DNA of 64,000 nt from Saltatorellus ferox (GTDB taxonomy: Bacteria > Planctomycetota > UBA1135 > GCA-002686595), in contig CP036434.1 in assembly GCA_007751475.1 (NCBI GenBank), positions 5,213,524 to 5,277,523 of the forward strand, in the 5' to 3' direction. A program made the translations under genes and the position numbers. The first letter of the stretch is position 1, and each line of letters starts with the position of its first letter. This document shows positions 34,152 through 46,483 of this stretch, one piece after another. The notes under the pieces were generated by a model. It made no database searches. It saw nothing but the letters and a program-made list of their open reading frames with translations, and was not told the origin of the DNA.

Positions 34152-35468
34152 ATGAGGGCTATCTCTGGTCCACCCCAGGCTGCCCCATCCCAGAAGCGCC
34201 TGAATGTCGCCATGCTCCACACCGCCCTCGCCCTCGTCCTGACCGCGGGCCCGTTTTCGGGCTCCTTCCCCAGCTGGGCCACGCTCGACCGCCAGGAGCC
34301 GAACGCTCCGGTCTCGAACGAACGCCCGGAACCGGCTCGACGCCGCATTCTGCAGACGACCGGGGGCGGAATTCTGCGCGGGAAGAGCCGGATGACGGAC
34401 GAGGGCCAGTGGCAGGTCAAGCTCGAGCGCGGCTGGACCGACGTTCCCTCCGCCGCGGTCGAATCCGTGTTCCTGGAATCCGAACTCCTGGATGAACTCG
34501 ATGCTCGCAAGAAGAAGGACGGGCTCGAGCCTGCGGACCTGCTCGAGTGGACCCTCGGCGCGGGGTTGCTGAAAGAAGCGTTCGAGCTCGGAGACAGGCT
34601 CGTGGAGGAATTCCCGCGCGACTTCGATCTGCGGATGGTCGCCGCCGGTCAGGTGGCCAGGTTCGTGGCTGGCTTGCCGGAGCGCGGGGCCGAGAACGAG
34701 CTGGAGGAGCTGCGCGAGATCGGATCGCGCGGGTCCCATCTGGTGGCGGAGGCCATCGTCGAACGACTCGCCACGGCCGCGCCGCGCGGGGAGCTGCTGG
34801 CGGCGCTGCACGAGGACCTGCGCTCCAGAAAAACAGGACGACGCAGCTTCGCCTCCCTCGCCATGGGCAGGCTCTTCTCGACCGAGGACCCGCGCGCTCT
34901 GCTCCTCCATTCCGTCTACGACCCTTCCGTCGAGGTCCGTCGAAGCGCCGCGCTCGGCCTCGCGGATATGGGTTCCGCGGAGGTCTGCGGCCCGCTCGTG
35001 AAAGCGCTCGGGTCGAAGAGTTCCACCGTTCGAACGCGGGCCGCCGAGGCCCTCGGCTCGACGCGGGATTCGGTGTTCGTGGAGCCGCTGATGGATCGCG
35101 CCTTGACGCTGTTCGCCCAGGGAAGCTCCGGAGGCAGTCAGCGCCCTCCGCGCGGCTACATCTTCATCGGCACCCAGCGCGCCTACGTCCAGGACTTCGA
35201 CGTGGAGGTGGCGGCGCGTTCCAGTATCGCGGACCCGGTGATCAACACGCTGCTCGAGGGGTCCGTGCTGGGCGCGAGCGTGATCAGCCTCGAAACCGCC
35301 ACGATCTCGGTCGAGCGCCGGGCCTTCCTGGGTGCACTGGCGCTGACCACAGGACAGACTCCAGGCCGAGGTCGTCCGTCGGACTGGAAGGCCTGGTGGG
35401 AGTCCGACGCGTCGGCCTCCTTCCGCGGCGACTCCCCGGGACGGAAGGATTCGCAGACCGTGAGGTAG
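34152..35468 (+). CDS. HEAT-repeat protein with N-terminal signal
   Basis: 438 residues from the ATG at 34152. A signal-like segment lies at about 19-45 ('MLHTALALVLTAGPFSG'); the second ATG at 34212 is an alternative start directly before it. The centre has HEAT/PBS-lyase-type repeats ('YDPSVEVRRSAALGLADMG', 'SSTVRTRAAEALGSTRD'). The C-terminal part has a 'RGYIFIGTQRAYVQDFDVEV' segment of unknown fold and ends with a hydrophilic tail. It probably acts outside the cytosol as a protein-binding scaffold. AAGGAG sits only 3 bases before 34152, closer than usual. No enzymatic motif is seen. Confidence 0.68.
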   Translation: MRAISGPPQAAPSQKRLNVAMLHTALALVLTAGPFSGSFPSWATLDRQEPNAPVSNERPEPARRRILQTTGGGILRGKSRMTDEGQWQVKLERGWTDVPSAAVESVFLESELLDELDARKKKDGLEPADLLEWTLGAGLLKEAFELGDRLVEEFPRDFDLRMVAAGQVARFVAGLPERGAENELEELREIGSRGSHLVAEAIVERLATAAPRGELLAALHEDLRSRKTGRRSFASLAMGRLFSTEDPRALLLHSVYDPSVEVRRSAALGLADMGSAEVCGPLVKALGSKSSTVRTRAAEALGSTRDSVFVEPLMDRALTLFAQGSSGGSQRPPRGYIFIGTQRAYVQDFDVEVAARSSIADPVINTLLEGSVLGASVISLETATISVERRAFLGALALTTGQTPGRGRPSDWKAWWESDASASFRGDSPGRKDSQTVR

Positions 35469-35720
35469 TAGAGAGCACCCCGCCATCCTCCCACGACGGG
35501 GCGCCCGAAACGACCGGAGAACCGGCCGTCCTCTCCGGCTAGCCACGGGGGGCTTCAGGGTTGCACCCGGTTCACCGTTTGGTCCCTCGCAAAGAGGGGA
35601 TTCCCACCCGAACGCCGTTCTTGAGCGGACTCCGTGGACTCATCAGGCTCGGACTCGGTAGTTTGCGTCCATGCAAAGAGGGAAAGGCAGGCGCGGCGAC
35701 TCCAGGGCGCGGGGCATTCG

Positions 35721-36656
35721 ATGAGCGCAGCACTCGAAGTCCGCGGACTCTGGAAGCGCTACGGGTCAACCGTGGCGGTTCGCGACGTTCATCTAACGGT
35801 CGAGCGCGGCCAGATGTACGGGTTGCTCGGCCCGAACGGCTCGGGCAAGACGACGACGCTCTCCTGCGCCCTCGGCCTGCTGTCGGCCTCCGGCGGTGAG
35901 TGTCGCGTGCTCGGAGAGCCCGCGACGAAGCTCCATCGAACGAAGGGCAAGGTCGGCTGCGTCTTCGATGTCCCTGCGCTGCTCCGCGGGCACACCATCC
36001 GGCAAAACCTGCGCTACCAGGCGCGGCTTCGCGGCCATGGTGGCGGTCGGCAGATGAGCGATGCGCTGGAACGCGTCGGTCTCGCGGGTTTCGAGAAGCG
36101 ACGCTCCGGCGGCCTGTCCCTCGGCCAGGAGAAACGCCTCGCCATCGCGGGCGCGATCATGGGCCAGCCGGAACTCATCGTGCTCGACGAGCCGCTCTCC
36201 GGCCTCGATCCCATGGGCGTGCGCGGCATGCTGCGCCTACTGGAGGAACTCAAGGCCGACGGCCAGACGCTGATCATCTCCAGCCACAGGCTCCACGAGA
36301 TGCAGGAGATCCTCACCCACGCCGCGGTGATCCTGGACGGAGAGGTGGTGAAGGAAGCCCCGCTGGAGGACTACCTCGGCAAGCCAGGCACGTGGCAGAT
36401 CCAGGTTCAAAAACCCGAGGCCGCCGCGAAGGGCCTTGCAGGACTCGGAGAACTCGTCGAGAACCCGGACGGCACCTGGCGCATCCACGCGCCCGGGACC
36501 CCGGGGGAGAAGATCGCGAGCGCCCTCACCGAATCGGGGGCGGGGCTCCTGCACTTTGCCCAGGAGCGCATGGGGCTTCAGGCTTCGTTCGAAGCGCTCG
36601 TCGACGAGCGGCGCCGCGCGCGCGCGGCGACCGCGAAATCGGGAGGTGCGGCGTGA
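35721..36656 (+). CDS. ABC transporter ATP-binding protein
   Basis: 311 residues from the ATG at 35721; the frame is open further upstream but without coding character. It has a complete ABC ATPase: Walker A 'GLLGPNGSGKTTTLS', signature 'GLSLGQEKRLAIAGAI', Walker B 'LIVLDEPLSGLDPMG' and H-loop 'LIISSHRLHEM'. The C-terminal 90 residues form a small extra domain of the type seen in CcmA/NatA-like exporters. The stop overlaps the permease start as GTGA, so the two form one exporter. The substrate is unknown; following lipoprotein and FG-GAP genes hint at an envelope-related cargo. Confidence 0.88.
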   Translation: MSAALEVRGLWKRYGSTVAVRDVHLTVERGQMYGLLGPNGSGKTTTLSCALGLLSASGGECRVLGEPATKLHRTKGKVGCVFDVPALLRGHTIRQNLRYQARLRGHGGGRQMSDALERVGLAGFEKRRSGGLSLGQEKRLAIAGAIMGQPELIVLDEPLSGLDPMGVRGMLRLLEELKADGQTLIISSHRLHEMQEILTHAAVILDGEVVKEAPLEDYLGKPGTWQIQVQKPEAAAKGLAGLGELVENPDGTWRIHAPGTPGEKIASALTESGAGLLHFAQERMGLQASFEALVDERRRARAATAKSGGAA

Positions 36657-37510
36657 GCGGCGCACTTCGGGTTCTGCGCGCGGAGTTCGTGCGTCTCTGT
36701 ACATCACGGACCGGGTTCGTGGCAGGCGTGCTTCTGGCACTGGTGCCGGCGCTGCGCGTCTGGGCGGCTGGCCTCGCCGCGCGGGCCAAGGCGATCGAAC
36801 GCGCCGCCAGTGGCCAGGACCAGATCGGCCTGACCGAGGGCACCGGCTGGGCCATGCTGGTCGATGGCTGGCGCGCTGGCCTGATGCTCGGGACCGCGCT
36901 GCTCTTGGTTCAGTCGGCCAGAGCTATCGCCGGAGACCGGGAGACCGGAGTCCTGCGGCTCGCCGTGACGCGCTCGGCTTCCAGAAGCGGCGCAGTCGTC
37001 GGGCGAGCGCTGCTCGGCCCGATCCTCGTTCTGTTCATCATCGCGCTCTCCGGCCTCGGCGCCTACCTCGCGACGCTGGGGGTCGGCGGCGACTTCGGCG
37101 ACCTCGTGGAGTCCGATTTCACGATCTTCCAGGGCGCCGAGGTTCGAGCCGAGATGATGCGGTCCCTCAGGCCCGTGGCCGCGGGACTCGTCGCCGTGCA
37201 CGCCTTCGGCCTTCTCATCTCCAGCCTTTCCCGCGGGCCGGTCCTCGCGCTGGCGGGCTCGCTGGCGTCGATCCTGCTCTGGGATGTCTTCAAGGAAGAC
37301 GCCGGGGAAGGCCGCTTTTACGTCTTCGCGACGCACGCGCCGACGTTCGCCGACGGCTCCGCCATGAAGGAACTCAGCGGGTTTGCCCGCGCCTACTCGG
37401 ACGCGGGGCTCCCGGACGCCGTGATCAACATGGGCACCGTTCTTCCGCCGATCCAGGCGGTCGTCTTCGTGGCCCTGGCGGCCCTGGCGCTACGCAAACG
37501 GCCGATCTAG
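36653..37510 (+). CDS. ABC-2 type transporter permease
   Basis: 285 residues starting with a GTG at 36653 inside the ATPase stop (GTGA). About six membrane helices, including 'FVAGVLLALVPALRVWAAG', 'GPILVLFIIALSGLGAYLA' and 'IQAVVFVALAALAL'. 'AIAGDRETGVLRLAVTRS' is the cytoplasmic motif typical of ABC-2 permeases. It forms the membrane part of the exporter with the ATPase just upstream. A longer reading frame beginning within the ATPase gene is not real. Confidence 0.82.
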   Translation: MSGALRVLRAEFVRLCTSRTGFVAGVLLALVPALRVWAAGLAARAKAIERAASGQDQIGLTEGTGWAMLVDGWRAGLMLGTALLLVQSARAIAGDRETGVLRLAVTRSASRSGAVVGRALLGPILVLFIIALSGLGAYLATLGVGGDFGDLVESDFTIFQGAEVRAEMMRSLRPVAAGLVAVHAFGLLISSLSRGPVLALAGSLASILLWDVFKEDAGEGRFYVFATHAPTFADGSAMKELSGFARAYSDAGLPDAVINMGTVLPPIQAVVFVALAALALRKRPI

Positions 37511-37623
37511 AGGCGCCGTTCCCGGGGAGAGGGCCGCGCCGGATGAGAGATCGTTCGCCTTCACAGGAATCGAATCGACCGCGTGCTGGAACCTGAAGGC
37601 GCACTCCCCCACGATGAGCGCCG

Positions 37624-38553
37624 ATGACTCCCTCTTCGCTCCCACGCGGTAGGTCCCTCCTACCCGCTCTTATCGCCGTCCCGCTGGCGCTCCTCGGCGC
37701 CTGCCAGTCCGCCCCCGATCGCTCGATCCCCGACCCGCTGCCGGAGACGCTCGAGTGGGCGATCCCGACCGTGGACAGCACCGCCTTCCTCGGGCTGGAC
37801 GTTCGCGAGAACGATTCCGGTTCCCTCGAAGAGCTGTCGTTCGATCCGGGCGTGCGCGTTCACTCCGTGATAGAGCGCTCGCCCGCGATGGCGGCGGGCG
37901 TTCGCGTGGACGACGTGCTTCTGACCTTCGATGGAACGAGCGTGGCGACGCCCAGCGACCTCGCTGCGCTGCTAGGCTCCGCGAAGGGCGGCGATCAGGT
38001 CACCCTCGGTATGCAGCGCGGGGACACCGTCTTCGACGTCACCATCACGCTGAAGGGCGGCGGCTCGGCGAGTGATCCCATGGCCGAAGAGGCCTACGTC
38101 CTCGACCCAGCCCGCACGCGCGGCGCCTGGGGAACGAACGACGGGGCGGTGCTCGTGGCCAGAGCCGAAGACGGGCCGGTCGGGAATCTTCCGCTCGGTA
38201 CGCGCGTGATCGCTCTGGACGACCAGCGGATCGTCTCGGGTCGCGGGCTCGTCCGACGACTGATCGGTCGATCGCCCGGCGAGACGGTCGAGTTGCGCGT
38301 GGAGGCGCCTGGAACGGGCAGGGAGTCGGAGGTCGAGATCACGCTCCAGGACGAAGGGCGGCGACTCACGCGGTTCTCCGTCCCCGTGCTCGCGACCTAC
38401 GACGCCGCGGCCGACCGGACCCGCGAGAGCTTCGTCCTCCTCGATCTCTACTTCATCTCGCTCTTCCGCTACCAGCGCGAGGGATCGGAGAAGAACTGGA
38501 CCGTATTGCGCTTCTTCCAGTGGTCCAGTGGCGTCGGAGCGCTCGACGAATGA
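37624..38553 (+). CDS. PDZ-domain lipoprotein
   Basis: 309 residues with a lipoprotein signal: 'LIAVPLALLGACQSA' puts the acylated cysteine at residue 27. Residues about 75-145 look like a PDZ domain ('VHSVIERSPAMAAGVRVDD', 'VLLTFDGTSVATPSDLAALL'). A second, weaker PDZ-like segment follows ('GTRVIALDDQRIVSGRGLV'). No protease domain is present, so it is probably an adaptor in the envelope. Its stop overlaps the next gene as ATGA. The gap to the ABC permease is 113 bases, so a shared transcript is possible but not shown. Confidence 0.78.
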   Translation: MTPSSLPRGRSLLPALIAVPLALLGACQSAPDRSIPDPLPETLEWAIPTVDSTAFLGLDVRENDSGSLEELSFDPGVRVHSVIERSPAMAAGVRVDDVLLTFDGTSVATPSDLAALLGSAKGGDQVTLGMQRGDTVFDVTITLKGGGSASDPMAEEAYVLDPARTRGAWGTNDGAVLVARAEDGPVGNLPLGTRVIALDDQRIVSGRGLVRRLIGRSPGETVELRVEAPGTGRESEVEITLQDEGRRLTRFSVPVLATYDAAADRTRESFVLLDLYFISLFRYQREGSEKNWTVLRFFQWSSGVGALDE

Positions 38554-40154
38554 TCCCTTTCACTTCACTCCTCGCGCTCGGCCTCGCCGCGTCGTCAGGC
38601 GCGTCTTCCGGCGCCACGACTTCCCTGGATGCCTCCTACATCGATGCGTCGGTGCGCATCGATGGCTCGCTGCTCGACTGGCAGTTCGTCGACATCGAGG
38701 GCGACGGCCCGAAGGAGCTCGGCCTGGCCGTCCGAACCGACCGCGGGGAGCGCGAGCTGCGCTTCCACCGGATGACGGCGAAGGCGATCGAACCGGAGCC
38801 ATTTCGGACGATCCCGATCCTGAAGGACATCATCGCCTGGACGATCGCCGACGTGCGGCCTGATCTCGAGGGCAACGAACTCGTGCTGCTCACTCGCCAG
38901 GGGGCGTGGTCCTTCGATCCGCGCCTCTCCGAGTACAAGGGGAACATCCGGAAGCTCTGCGAGATGGATCTTCTCTACGATGTTCCCAGTCCGCGCGAGC
39001 TGCCGTATTGGAACTACGTGCTGGAGGCCGAGGACGGGTCGGACCTTCTGCTCCTCCCCCAGCGCGGAGGCTTCCGGATCTTCGGTCCGCGGCCCGCGGC
39101 AGCCCCGGCCGAGGACGGGGAGCTGCCGTGGCGCGCGTTGAGCACCTTCCAGGGGACGTCGGACTCGGCTCCTAACGACCCGGAGGACCAGGAGCGTCGG
39201 GCCGCCGAGGCCAAGCGTGACGGGCGGCAGCGCCGCGTGCGCCTGAGTGCGACGGTCGGCGACAGCCTCCGCCCGTTCCTCGGATCCGGATCCACCCAGA
39301 GCCTCGTCGACGACAGCTTTCGCATCCAGGCGCCCGCGCTCGTGGACGTCAATGGCGACGGCAGGCGGGATATGCTGCTGCTCGACGGCAAACAGCTGCG
39401 GGTTCACCTCTCGGGTCCTGGTGGGATCCCCCGCGAGCCCTCGCGGGTCGAGACCGTGCCCGACTACCTGACCCATGACAATACGAAGGCTGCGATGCGC
39501 CTCGTCGATATCAACGGCGATGGCAGGCTCGACATCCTCGGAATCTGGAGCGAAGACGTCGACGGCTTCGAGAACGCCGAGTGGCGTATCTACGTGATGC
39601 TGTCCGGGAAGGATCAGCTCCTTCCGGAGAAGCCGAACCAGGTCCTCCGCTTCACGGCCGCCGAGCTGCGCGCGACCGTCACCGACGTGGACGGGGACGG
39701 GCGACCGGACCTCGCGCTCCGTAGCTTCGAGCTGCCGACGATGCTGGAGACGGTCACCGGCCTCGAGTTCACCTATAGCCACCTGATGTACCTCGGGGAG
39801 AAGAACGGCACGTTCTCGCGCCGGCCGGCGTTGAAGCAGTCGCAGACCTTCGACGAGGAAGGTGTGGCCGCGGTGCTCGCGAACCGCGTGCTCAAGATGG
39901 ACTGCAGCGGCGATGGAGTCGCGGACCTCGTCGAGGTGAACCTCGCGGGGGAGCTGGGCGTCCGTCGTCTGCGCAAGGAATCATCGTTCTTCAGCGGTGA
40001 CTCCTGGTCGATCGACGACGGCTACTGGAAGAAGTACTCGTCGCGCGGTTCCGTCACTTCGCTCTCCGTCGTGGACCTGAACGGGGACGGGCTCGGCGAT
40101 ATCGTGAGCGGGTCCGAGTCCATCCTGACCGTCTACCTTTCCCAGGAGCGCTGA
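38550..40154 (+). CDS. Secreted FG-GAP/VCBS repeat protein
   Basis: 534 residues from the ATG at 38550, overlapping the PDZ lipoprotein stop. The signal peptide ('FTSLLALGLAASSGASSGA') is followed by about six FG-GAP/VCBS-type repeats carrying calcium-binding DxDGDG loops: 'ALVDVNGDGRRDMLLLDG', 'LVDINGDGRLDILGI', 'TVTDVDGDGRPDLAL' and 'VVDLNGDGLGDIVSG'. This gives a beta-propeller like the integrin alpha head. It probably acts at the surface with the PDZ lipoprotein and the next, related gene, which starts 3 bases after its stop. Confidence 0.82.
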   Translation: MIPFTSLLALGLAASSGASSGATTSLDASYIDASVRIDGSLLDWQFVDIEGDGPKELGLAVRTDRGERELRFHRMTAKAIEPEPFRTIPILKDIIAWTIADVRPDLEGNELVLLTRQGAWSFDPRLSEYKGNIRKLCEMDLLYDVPSPRELPYWNYVLEAEDGSDLLLLPQRGGFRIFGPRPAAAPAEDGELPWRALSTFQGTSDSAPNDPEDQERRAAEAKRDGRQRRVRLSATVGDSLRPFLGSGSTQSLVDDSFRIQAPALVDVNGDGRRDMLLLDGKQLRVHLSGPGGIPREPSRVETVPDYLTHDNTKAAMRLVDINGDGRLDILGIWSEDVDGFENAEWRIYVMLSGKDQLLPEKPNQVLRFTAAELRATVTDVDGDGRPDLALRSFELPTMLETVTGLEFTYSHLMYLGEKNGTFSRRPALKQSQTFDEEGVAAVLANRVLKMDCSGDGVADLVEVNLAGELGVRRLRKESSFFSGDSWSIDDGYWKKYSSRGSVTSLSVVDLNGDGLGDIVSGSESILTVYLSQER

Positions 40155-40156
40155 TC

Positions 40157-41899
40157 ATGGGGCCATCGAAGCCAAGGGGAACGTCGTTCCTCAGCGCCGG
40201 CTGCGCACTTTTCGGGCTGTCCGCGGCGGCCGCCGGGGCCACGTCCACCATCGACGGCGTGGTCGAGTTCACGGAAACGCGTGTGAGCGTGAGCCGCCGC
40301 GGCGTCACGTTGGCGCTCCGCGACCTCACGGGGGACGGCGCGCTCGAGCTGATACGCATCGACGGCAGTGGCGTGCTGGTGCGCCAGCTGCGTCCTTCCG
40401 GCGTCTATGCGGAGACGGGAACCCTCTTTCCGTGGGTCGATGCGAACGTGGGCTGGGACCTGGCGGACCTGGACGGCGATGGACGGACCGAGATGCTGCT
40501 CGTCACGGACGGCCGGTCGATCACGTCCATGACCTTCGACGAGGCCGCGGGCTGGAGCGAGCGCGCGAAGCTCTTCGAGACGGCGACGTACCTTCCGGCG
40601 GGCGTCGCGCGCGTCCCGTTCGCGCGGGACATCGACGGCGACGACCGACTCGACCTCGTTCTCCCTGGACCGGGACGCTTCCACCTCCGCATGAACCGCG
40701 GCCTCCCCGCTGGTTCCGGCGAGACGGCCTCCGGGGCCAGCACCCCGGGGACGCTCGCCTGGTCGCCCCCGATCGAGGTCGCCTACGAACCCGAGATCGA
40801 CTACGACCTGGGAGATCCGAATCGGCTCTCCTCGACGTTCGGCCAGAACATCCGCGTTCCGTGGTTCAGCATGTCGGACGTGGACGGGGACGGGACGCAG
40901 GACCTCGTGAGCGAGACGGAGGAGCGGGTCGCCTTCCACCTGGCGCGCCCGGAGATCGAAGCCGTGCCCACCTGGGAGCTCGACCTTTCCGAGCTGAAGA
41001 ACGGCGCGAGCGTGAGCGACGTCGACCTGGACGACCTCCTGAGCGTCGTGAGCGGGTTCGCCCAGTGGCGGGTCGAAGACCTCGACGGCGAATTCCCGAA
41101 GGACCTCGTGATCGGCTCGGAGGGCACCTTCAAGATCTACCTCGGCGGCGCCGCCACGGGCATCGTGAAGAAGCCCGACCAGGTCCTGAAGGCGAGCGGC
41201 AACGTGCTCTACTTCTTCGTGCGGAACGTCACGGGCGACGCGCGCCCCGACCTGCAGGTCGTGCGCGGAGAGCGCGTCTCGCTCGCGAGGCTCTTGAAGT
41301 ACCTCGTCGTCCCCGGGCAGCTCGACTTCGATGTGTTCACCTATGGCAACGAGGACGGACTCTTCGCCAGGAAACCGACGAAGCGCACCACCCTGGGGCT
41401 CCGGGTGCCGCGCCTCTTCAAGCTGTTCGATGAGTTCGACGAGATCGCGAAGGAGCTGGAAGCCCAGTGGGATATCCCGGCGCGCCGGATCGACTGGGAC
41501 GGGGACGGCCAGGAAGACGACGTCGTGGATGAGGTGGACGGGCAGCTTGTGGTGTACAGGAACTGCGCTCCCGGAGAGCAGAAGTTCGAGAACCTCACGC
41601 TCAAGTCTGGCATCGACGGACTCATCGAACGCGTGATCATCCAAGACCTCGATCGCCTCGACGACGGCGGCGAGAGCGTGATCGATCTGGGCGAACTCGA
41701 TGCCTTCGCGGTCGCCCCTGGGAAGGCACTCAGGGATGCCACGAGCGGAGCGGCCGTCGCGGCGAGAGCGCCGCTCTGGGCAGGAAAGGACGACCGGCAG
41801 TTCCGGGCGACGGACCTCGACGGCGACGGGCGAGTCGACTTCGTGACCGTGATCGACGGCGAGAAGTCGCTGCAGGTCCAGTTCCTCGTCCGGAAGTAG
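40157..41899 (+). CDS. Secreted FG-GAP/VCBS repeat protein (second of the pair)
   Basis: 580 residues with a signal peptide ('SFLSAGCALFGLSAAAAGA'). FG-GAP repeats with calcium loops are clear: 'ALRDLTGDGALELIRIDG', 'LADLDGDGRTEMLLVTDG', 'DIDGDDRLDLVLPG' and 'ATDLDGDGRVDFVTV'. It is a diverged relative of the protein just upstream, probably an old tandem duplication. Its position 3 bases after the previous stop indicates one message. There is no C-terminal sorting domain of the type seen in the other secreted proteins, so it may be soluble or held by the lipoprotein. Confidence 0.82.
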   Translation: MGPSKPRGTSFLSAGCALFGLSAAAAGATSTIDGVVEFTETRVSVSRRGVTLALRDLTGDGALELIRIDGSGVLVRQLRPSGVYAETGTLFPWVDANVGWDLADLDGDGRTEMLLVTDGRSITSMTFDEAAGWSERAKLFETATYLPAGVARVPFARDIDGDDRLDLVLPGPGRFHLRMNRGLPAGSGETASGASTPGTLAWSPPIEVAYEPEIDYDLGDPNRLSSTFGQNIRVPWFSMSDVDGDGTQDLVSETEERVAFHLARPEIEAVPTWELDLSELKNGASVSDVDLDDLLSVVSGFAQWRVEDLDGEFPKDLVIGSEGTFKIYLGGAATGIVKKPDQVLKASGNVLYFFVRNVTGDARPDLQVVRGERVSLARLLKYLVVPGQLDFDVFTYGNEDGLFARKPTKRTTLGLRVPRLFKLFDEFDEIAKELEAQWDIPARRIDWDGDGQEDDVVDEVDGQLVVYRNCAPGEQKFENLTLKSGIDGLIERVIIQDLDRLDDGGESVIDLGELDAFAVAPGKALRDATSGAAVAARAPLWAGKDDRQFRATDLDGDGRVDFVTVIDGEKSLQVQFLVRK

Positions 41900-42215
41900 T
41901 TCGGGTAGGGTCAGCAGCTCGGATTCTGCGGAGGAGCCGCGAATTCCGGGGTCCGTCCTCAAGGGATTCCCCTATCGGCTCGATGGCTGAGATGGCTCCT
42001 CGTGCTCGCGGGGCCCCATCCATGATTTCCAGCTCCTCGATCCCGAACGGCCCTGCGCCGGCCAATCTGCGGGCCCACGGGCCCTCGGGTGCGGCCATCG
42101 CATTCGTTGACTGCACAGCTGCTTCCAGGCCGGGCAGAGATTCAGTGGATCGCGAGCGGAACGAAACGAACCAGGGCGTCCTTTCCGAAGTCCTCCCCAT
42201 GTCGGCTCGGCGGCG
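41900..42215. other. Intergenic stretch without a recognised gene
   Basis: I see no coding sequence, repeat or RNA here. It probably contains the promoter of the histidine kinase gene, but I cannot point to a motif. Confidence 0.4.
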
Positions 42216-44609
<2,394 letters not shown>

Positions 44610-44776
44610 CGGATCGGGTCCGCGGGCAGGAGCACGGGGCTCTTGGCGGGCCACCGCGGATACGCCCACTCTTCGGGCATTTGATATTTCCGGAATTATT
44701 CACCTTGCCCTCCAGGCGGTGGCTGGCAAGGATGCAGGGGTCTCATCACTTCCCCCCCCATCCGGAGATTCCATTC

Positions 44777-46483
44777 ATGCGCATATCGCAACTCGCCCCG
44801 ATCGCCTGCGGTGGCGTCCTCGCCGCGATCAGCTCCGCCCAATCGGAAATCTATTCGATCCTCGACCAGCCCACGCCGACGAGTGTTGGGTTCGCCATGG
44901 TCGCACTCGATGACATCGACGCTGACGGCGTCGCGGATTTTGCGGCCAGCGCCCCAGGCACCCAGACCGTCCTTCAGGGTGGCGTGGCGTCGTCCGGGGC
45001 GATCCGTGCCTACTCCGGTGCATCAGGGGCCCTGCTCTGGACGGCCTATCAGGATCCTGGCGATCCCGAAGGTTCCTTCGGATACCACATGTCGTTGATG
45101 GATGACCTGAACGGTGACGGCATCAGGGACATCGCGGCCTCCCGAAGCGGTAGTTTCGTCGAGCCCGATGTGACCTCCCGCCAGCTCTTCTTCTCCGGTC
45201 GTGACGGCGCGGCGCTCGGCGCCACCGCGCCGCTCCCGGGCCCTTCGCGGACCGGTGCCTCGGTGAGCGTCACGGACGTGGATGGAGACGGCCTTCTCGA
45301 CCTGCTCGTCTCGGAAGTTCCCTACGGCAGCACCCAGGCGCTCGGGCTCTACTCGTCGGCGACCGGCTCGAAGCTTCAGAGCTGGCAGGCAGGCGCCCCC
45401 GGTGAGAACTTCGGGGTCTTCCCCGTCGAGATCGGTGACGTCGATGGCCTGGGACTGCCGGATTATCTCACGACCGTCAGGACCTCCCCAGGCGGTCCGA
45501 TCGCCCTCGAGAGGATCTCCACGGAAACGGGTGGGTTCCTCCCGCGCCTCCCTCTCCTCCCGGCAGACCCCCATATCATCCACGCGCTCGAGCCCTACAT
45601 CGACCTGGACGGGGACGGCCTGGATGACCTGGTCCTGAGCTATCAAGAGGGCCTGTTCTCGAACCAGCAGTCGGTTCTCCGTGCGATCTCGTCAGCGACG
45701 GGCGCGACGCTCCGAGAGTACCGCTTCCCCCGCTGGATCGGTCAGGCGCCCCTGGCCATGGTGGGCGACTACGACCGGGATGGCGTTCCGGATGTCGCGG
45801 TCGGAGCCCCCTTGTTCCAGAGCGTTCCCGATCCGACGGTCGCGGCCAACGGCGGAGTCTTTGTGATCTCCGGGCGCACCTGGATTCCGATTGGCCGATA
45901 CGAAGGCCCCCACCCCCGTATCCAGCTGGGAAGCGCACTGATCGCCGCAGGTGACCTCAATGGCGACGGAGCCGGGGACCTCGTCGCCACAGGCCTCAGC
46001 AACACTCTGTTCGGCATTTTCGTACCCGGGCAAGTGGTCGCCATCGCGGCGCCGCTGGAGGTCACCTACACGTACTGCAGCTTCGCACAGCCGAATGCCA
46101 CCGGCGCGACGACTCGACTCGAAGCCAGCGGCTCGACGTCGGTCGCCGCGAACAGCCTGGTGATCGGTGCACGGGACGTGACGCCTTCCGTGTTCGGCTA
46201 CCTCCTGGTGAGCTCCGCGCCCCAGCTGTTCCCCCCGGCCGGGCAAGCGACGCAGCTCTGCATCCAGGGCCCCGTCGGTCGCCTCCTCCAGCCGGGCCAG
46301 GTCCAGCAGTCCGACGCCTCGGGTTGCTTCGACGTCGCCATCGACCTCGGCAATATCCCGACGCCCACGGGCTCCTACGCGGCACAGCCGTTCTCGACCC
46401 TCTACTTCCAGGCATGGCACCGTGACGGGGTTCCGCTGGGCTCCAGCTTCTCGAACGGGCTGGGCGTCGCGCTGATTCCCTGA
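44777..46483 (+). CDS. Secreted FG-GAP protein with shared C-terminal domain
   Basis: 568 residues from the ATG at 44777, where a signal peptide starts (MRISQLAPIACGGVLAAISS, then AQ). FG-GAP repeats with calcium loops include 'ALDDIDADGVADFAASAP', 'LMDDLNGDGIRDIAASRS', 'VTDVDGDGLLDLLVSE' and 'AAGDLNGDGAGDLVATG'. The last 140 or so residues are the domain shared with the beta-helix protein at 27524-29239: 'TRLEASGSTSVAANSLVIGA', 'GPVGRLLQPGQVQQ' and 'FQAWHRDGVPLG'. It is probably surface-displayed. The 168-base gap after the histidine kinase makes cotranscription uncertain. Confidence 0.83.
   Translation: MRISQLAPIACGGVLAAISSAQSEIYSILDQPTPTSVGFAMVALDDIDADGVADFAASAPGTQTVLQGGVASSGAIRAYSGASGALLWTAYQDPGDPEGSFGYHMSLMDDLNGDGIRDIAASRSGSFVEPDVTSRQLFFSGRDGAALGATAPLPGPSRTGASVSVTDVDGDGLLDLLVSEVPYGSTQALGLYSSATGSKLQSWQAGAPGENFGVFPVEIGDVDGLGLPDYLTTVRTSPGGPIALERISTETGGFLPRLPLLPADPHIIHALEPYIDLDGDGLDDLVLSYQEGLFSNQQSVLRAISSATGATLREYRFPRWIGQAPLAMVGDYDRDGVPDVAVGAPLFQSVPDPTVAANGGVFVISGRTWIPIGRYEGPHPRIQLGSALIAAGDLNGDGAGDLVATGLSNTLFGIFVPGQVVAIAAPLEVTYTYCSFAQPNATGATTRLEASGSTSVAANSLVIGARDVTPSVFGYLLVSSAPQLFPPAGQATQLCIQGPVGRLLQPGQVQQSDASGCFDVAIDLGNIPTPTGSYAAQPFSTLYFQAWHRDGVPLGSSFSNGLGVALIP

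Noticed and set aside
40133..41962. A minus-strand reading frame of about 609 codons
   Set aside because: Antisense to the second FG-GAP gene, whose DxDGDG calcium loops prove the plus strand is coding.
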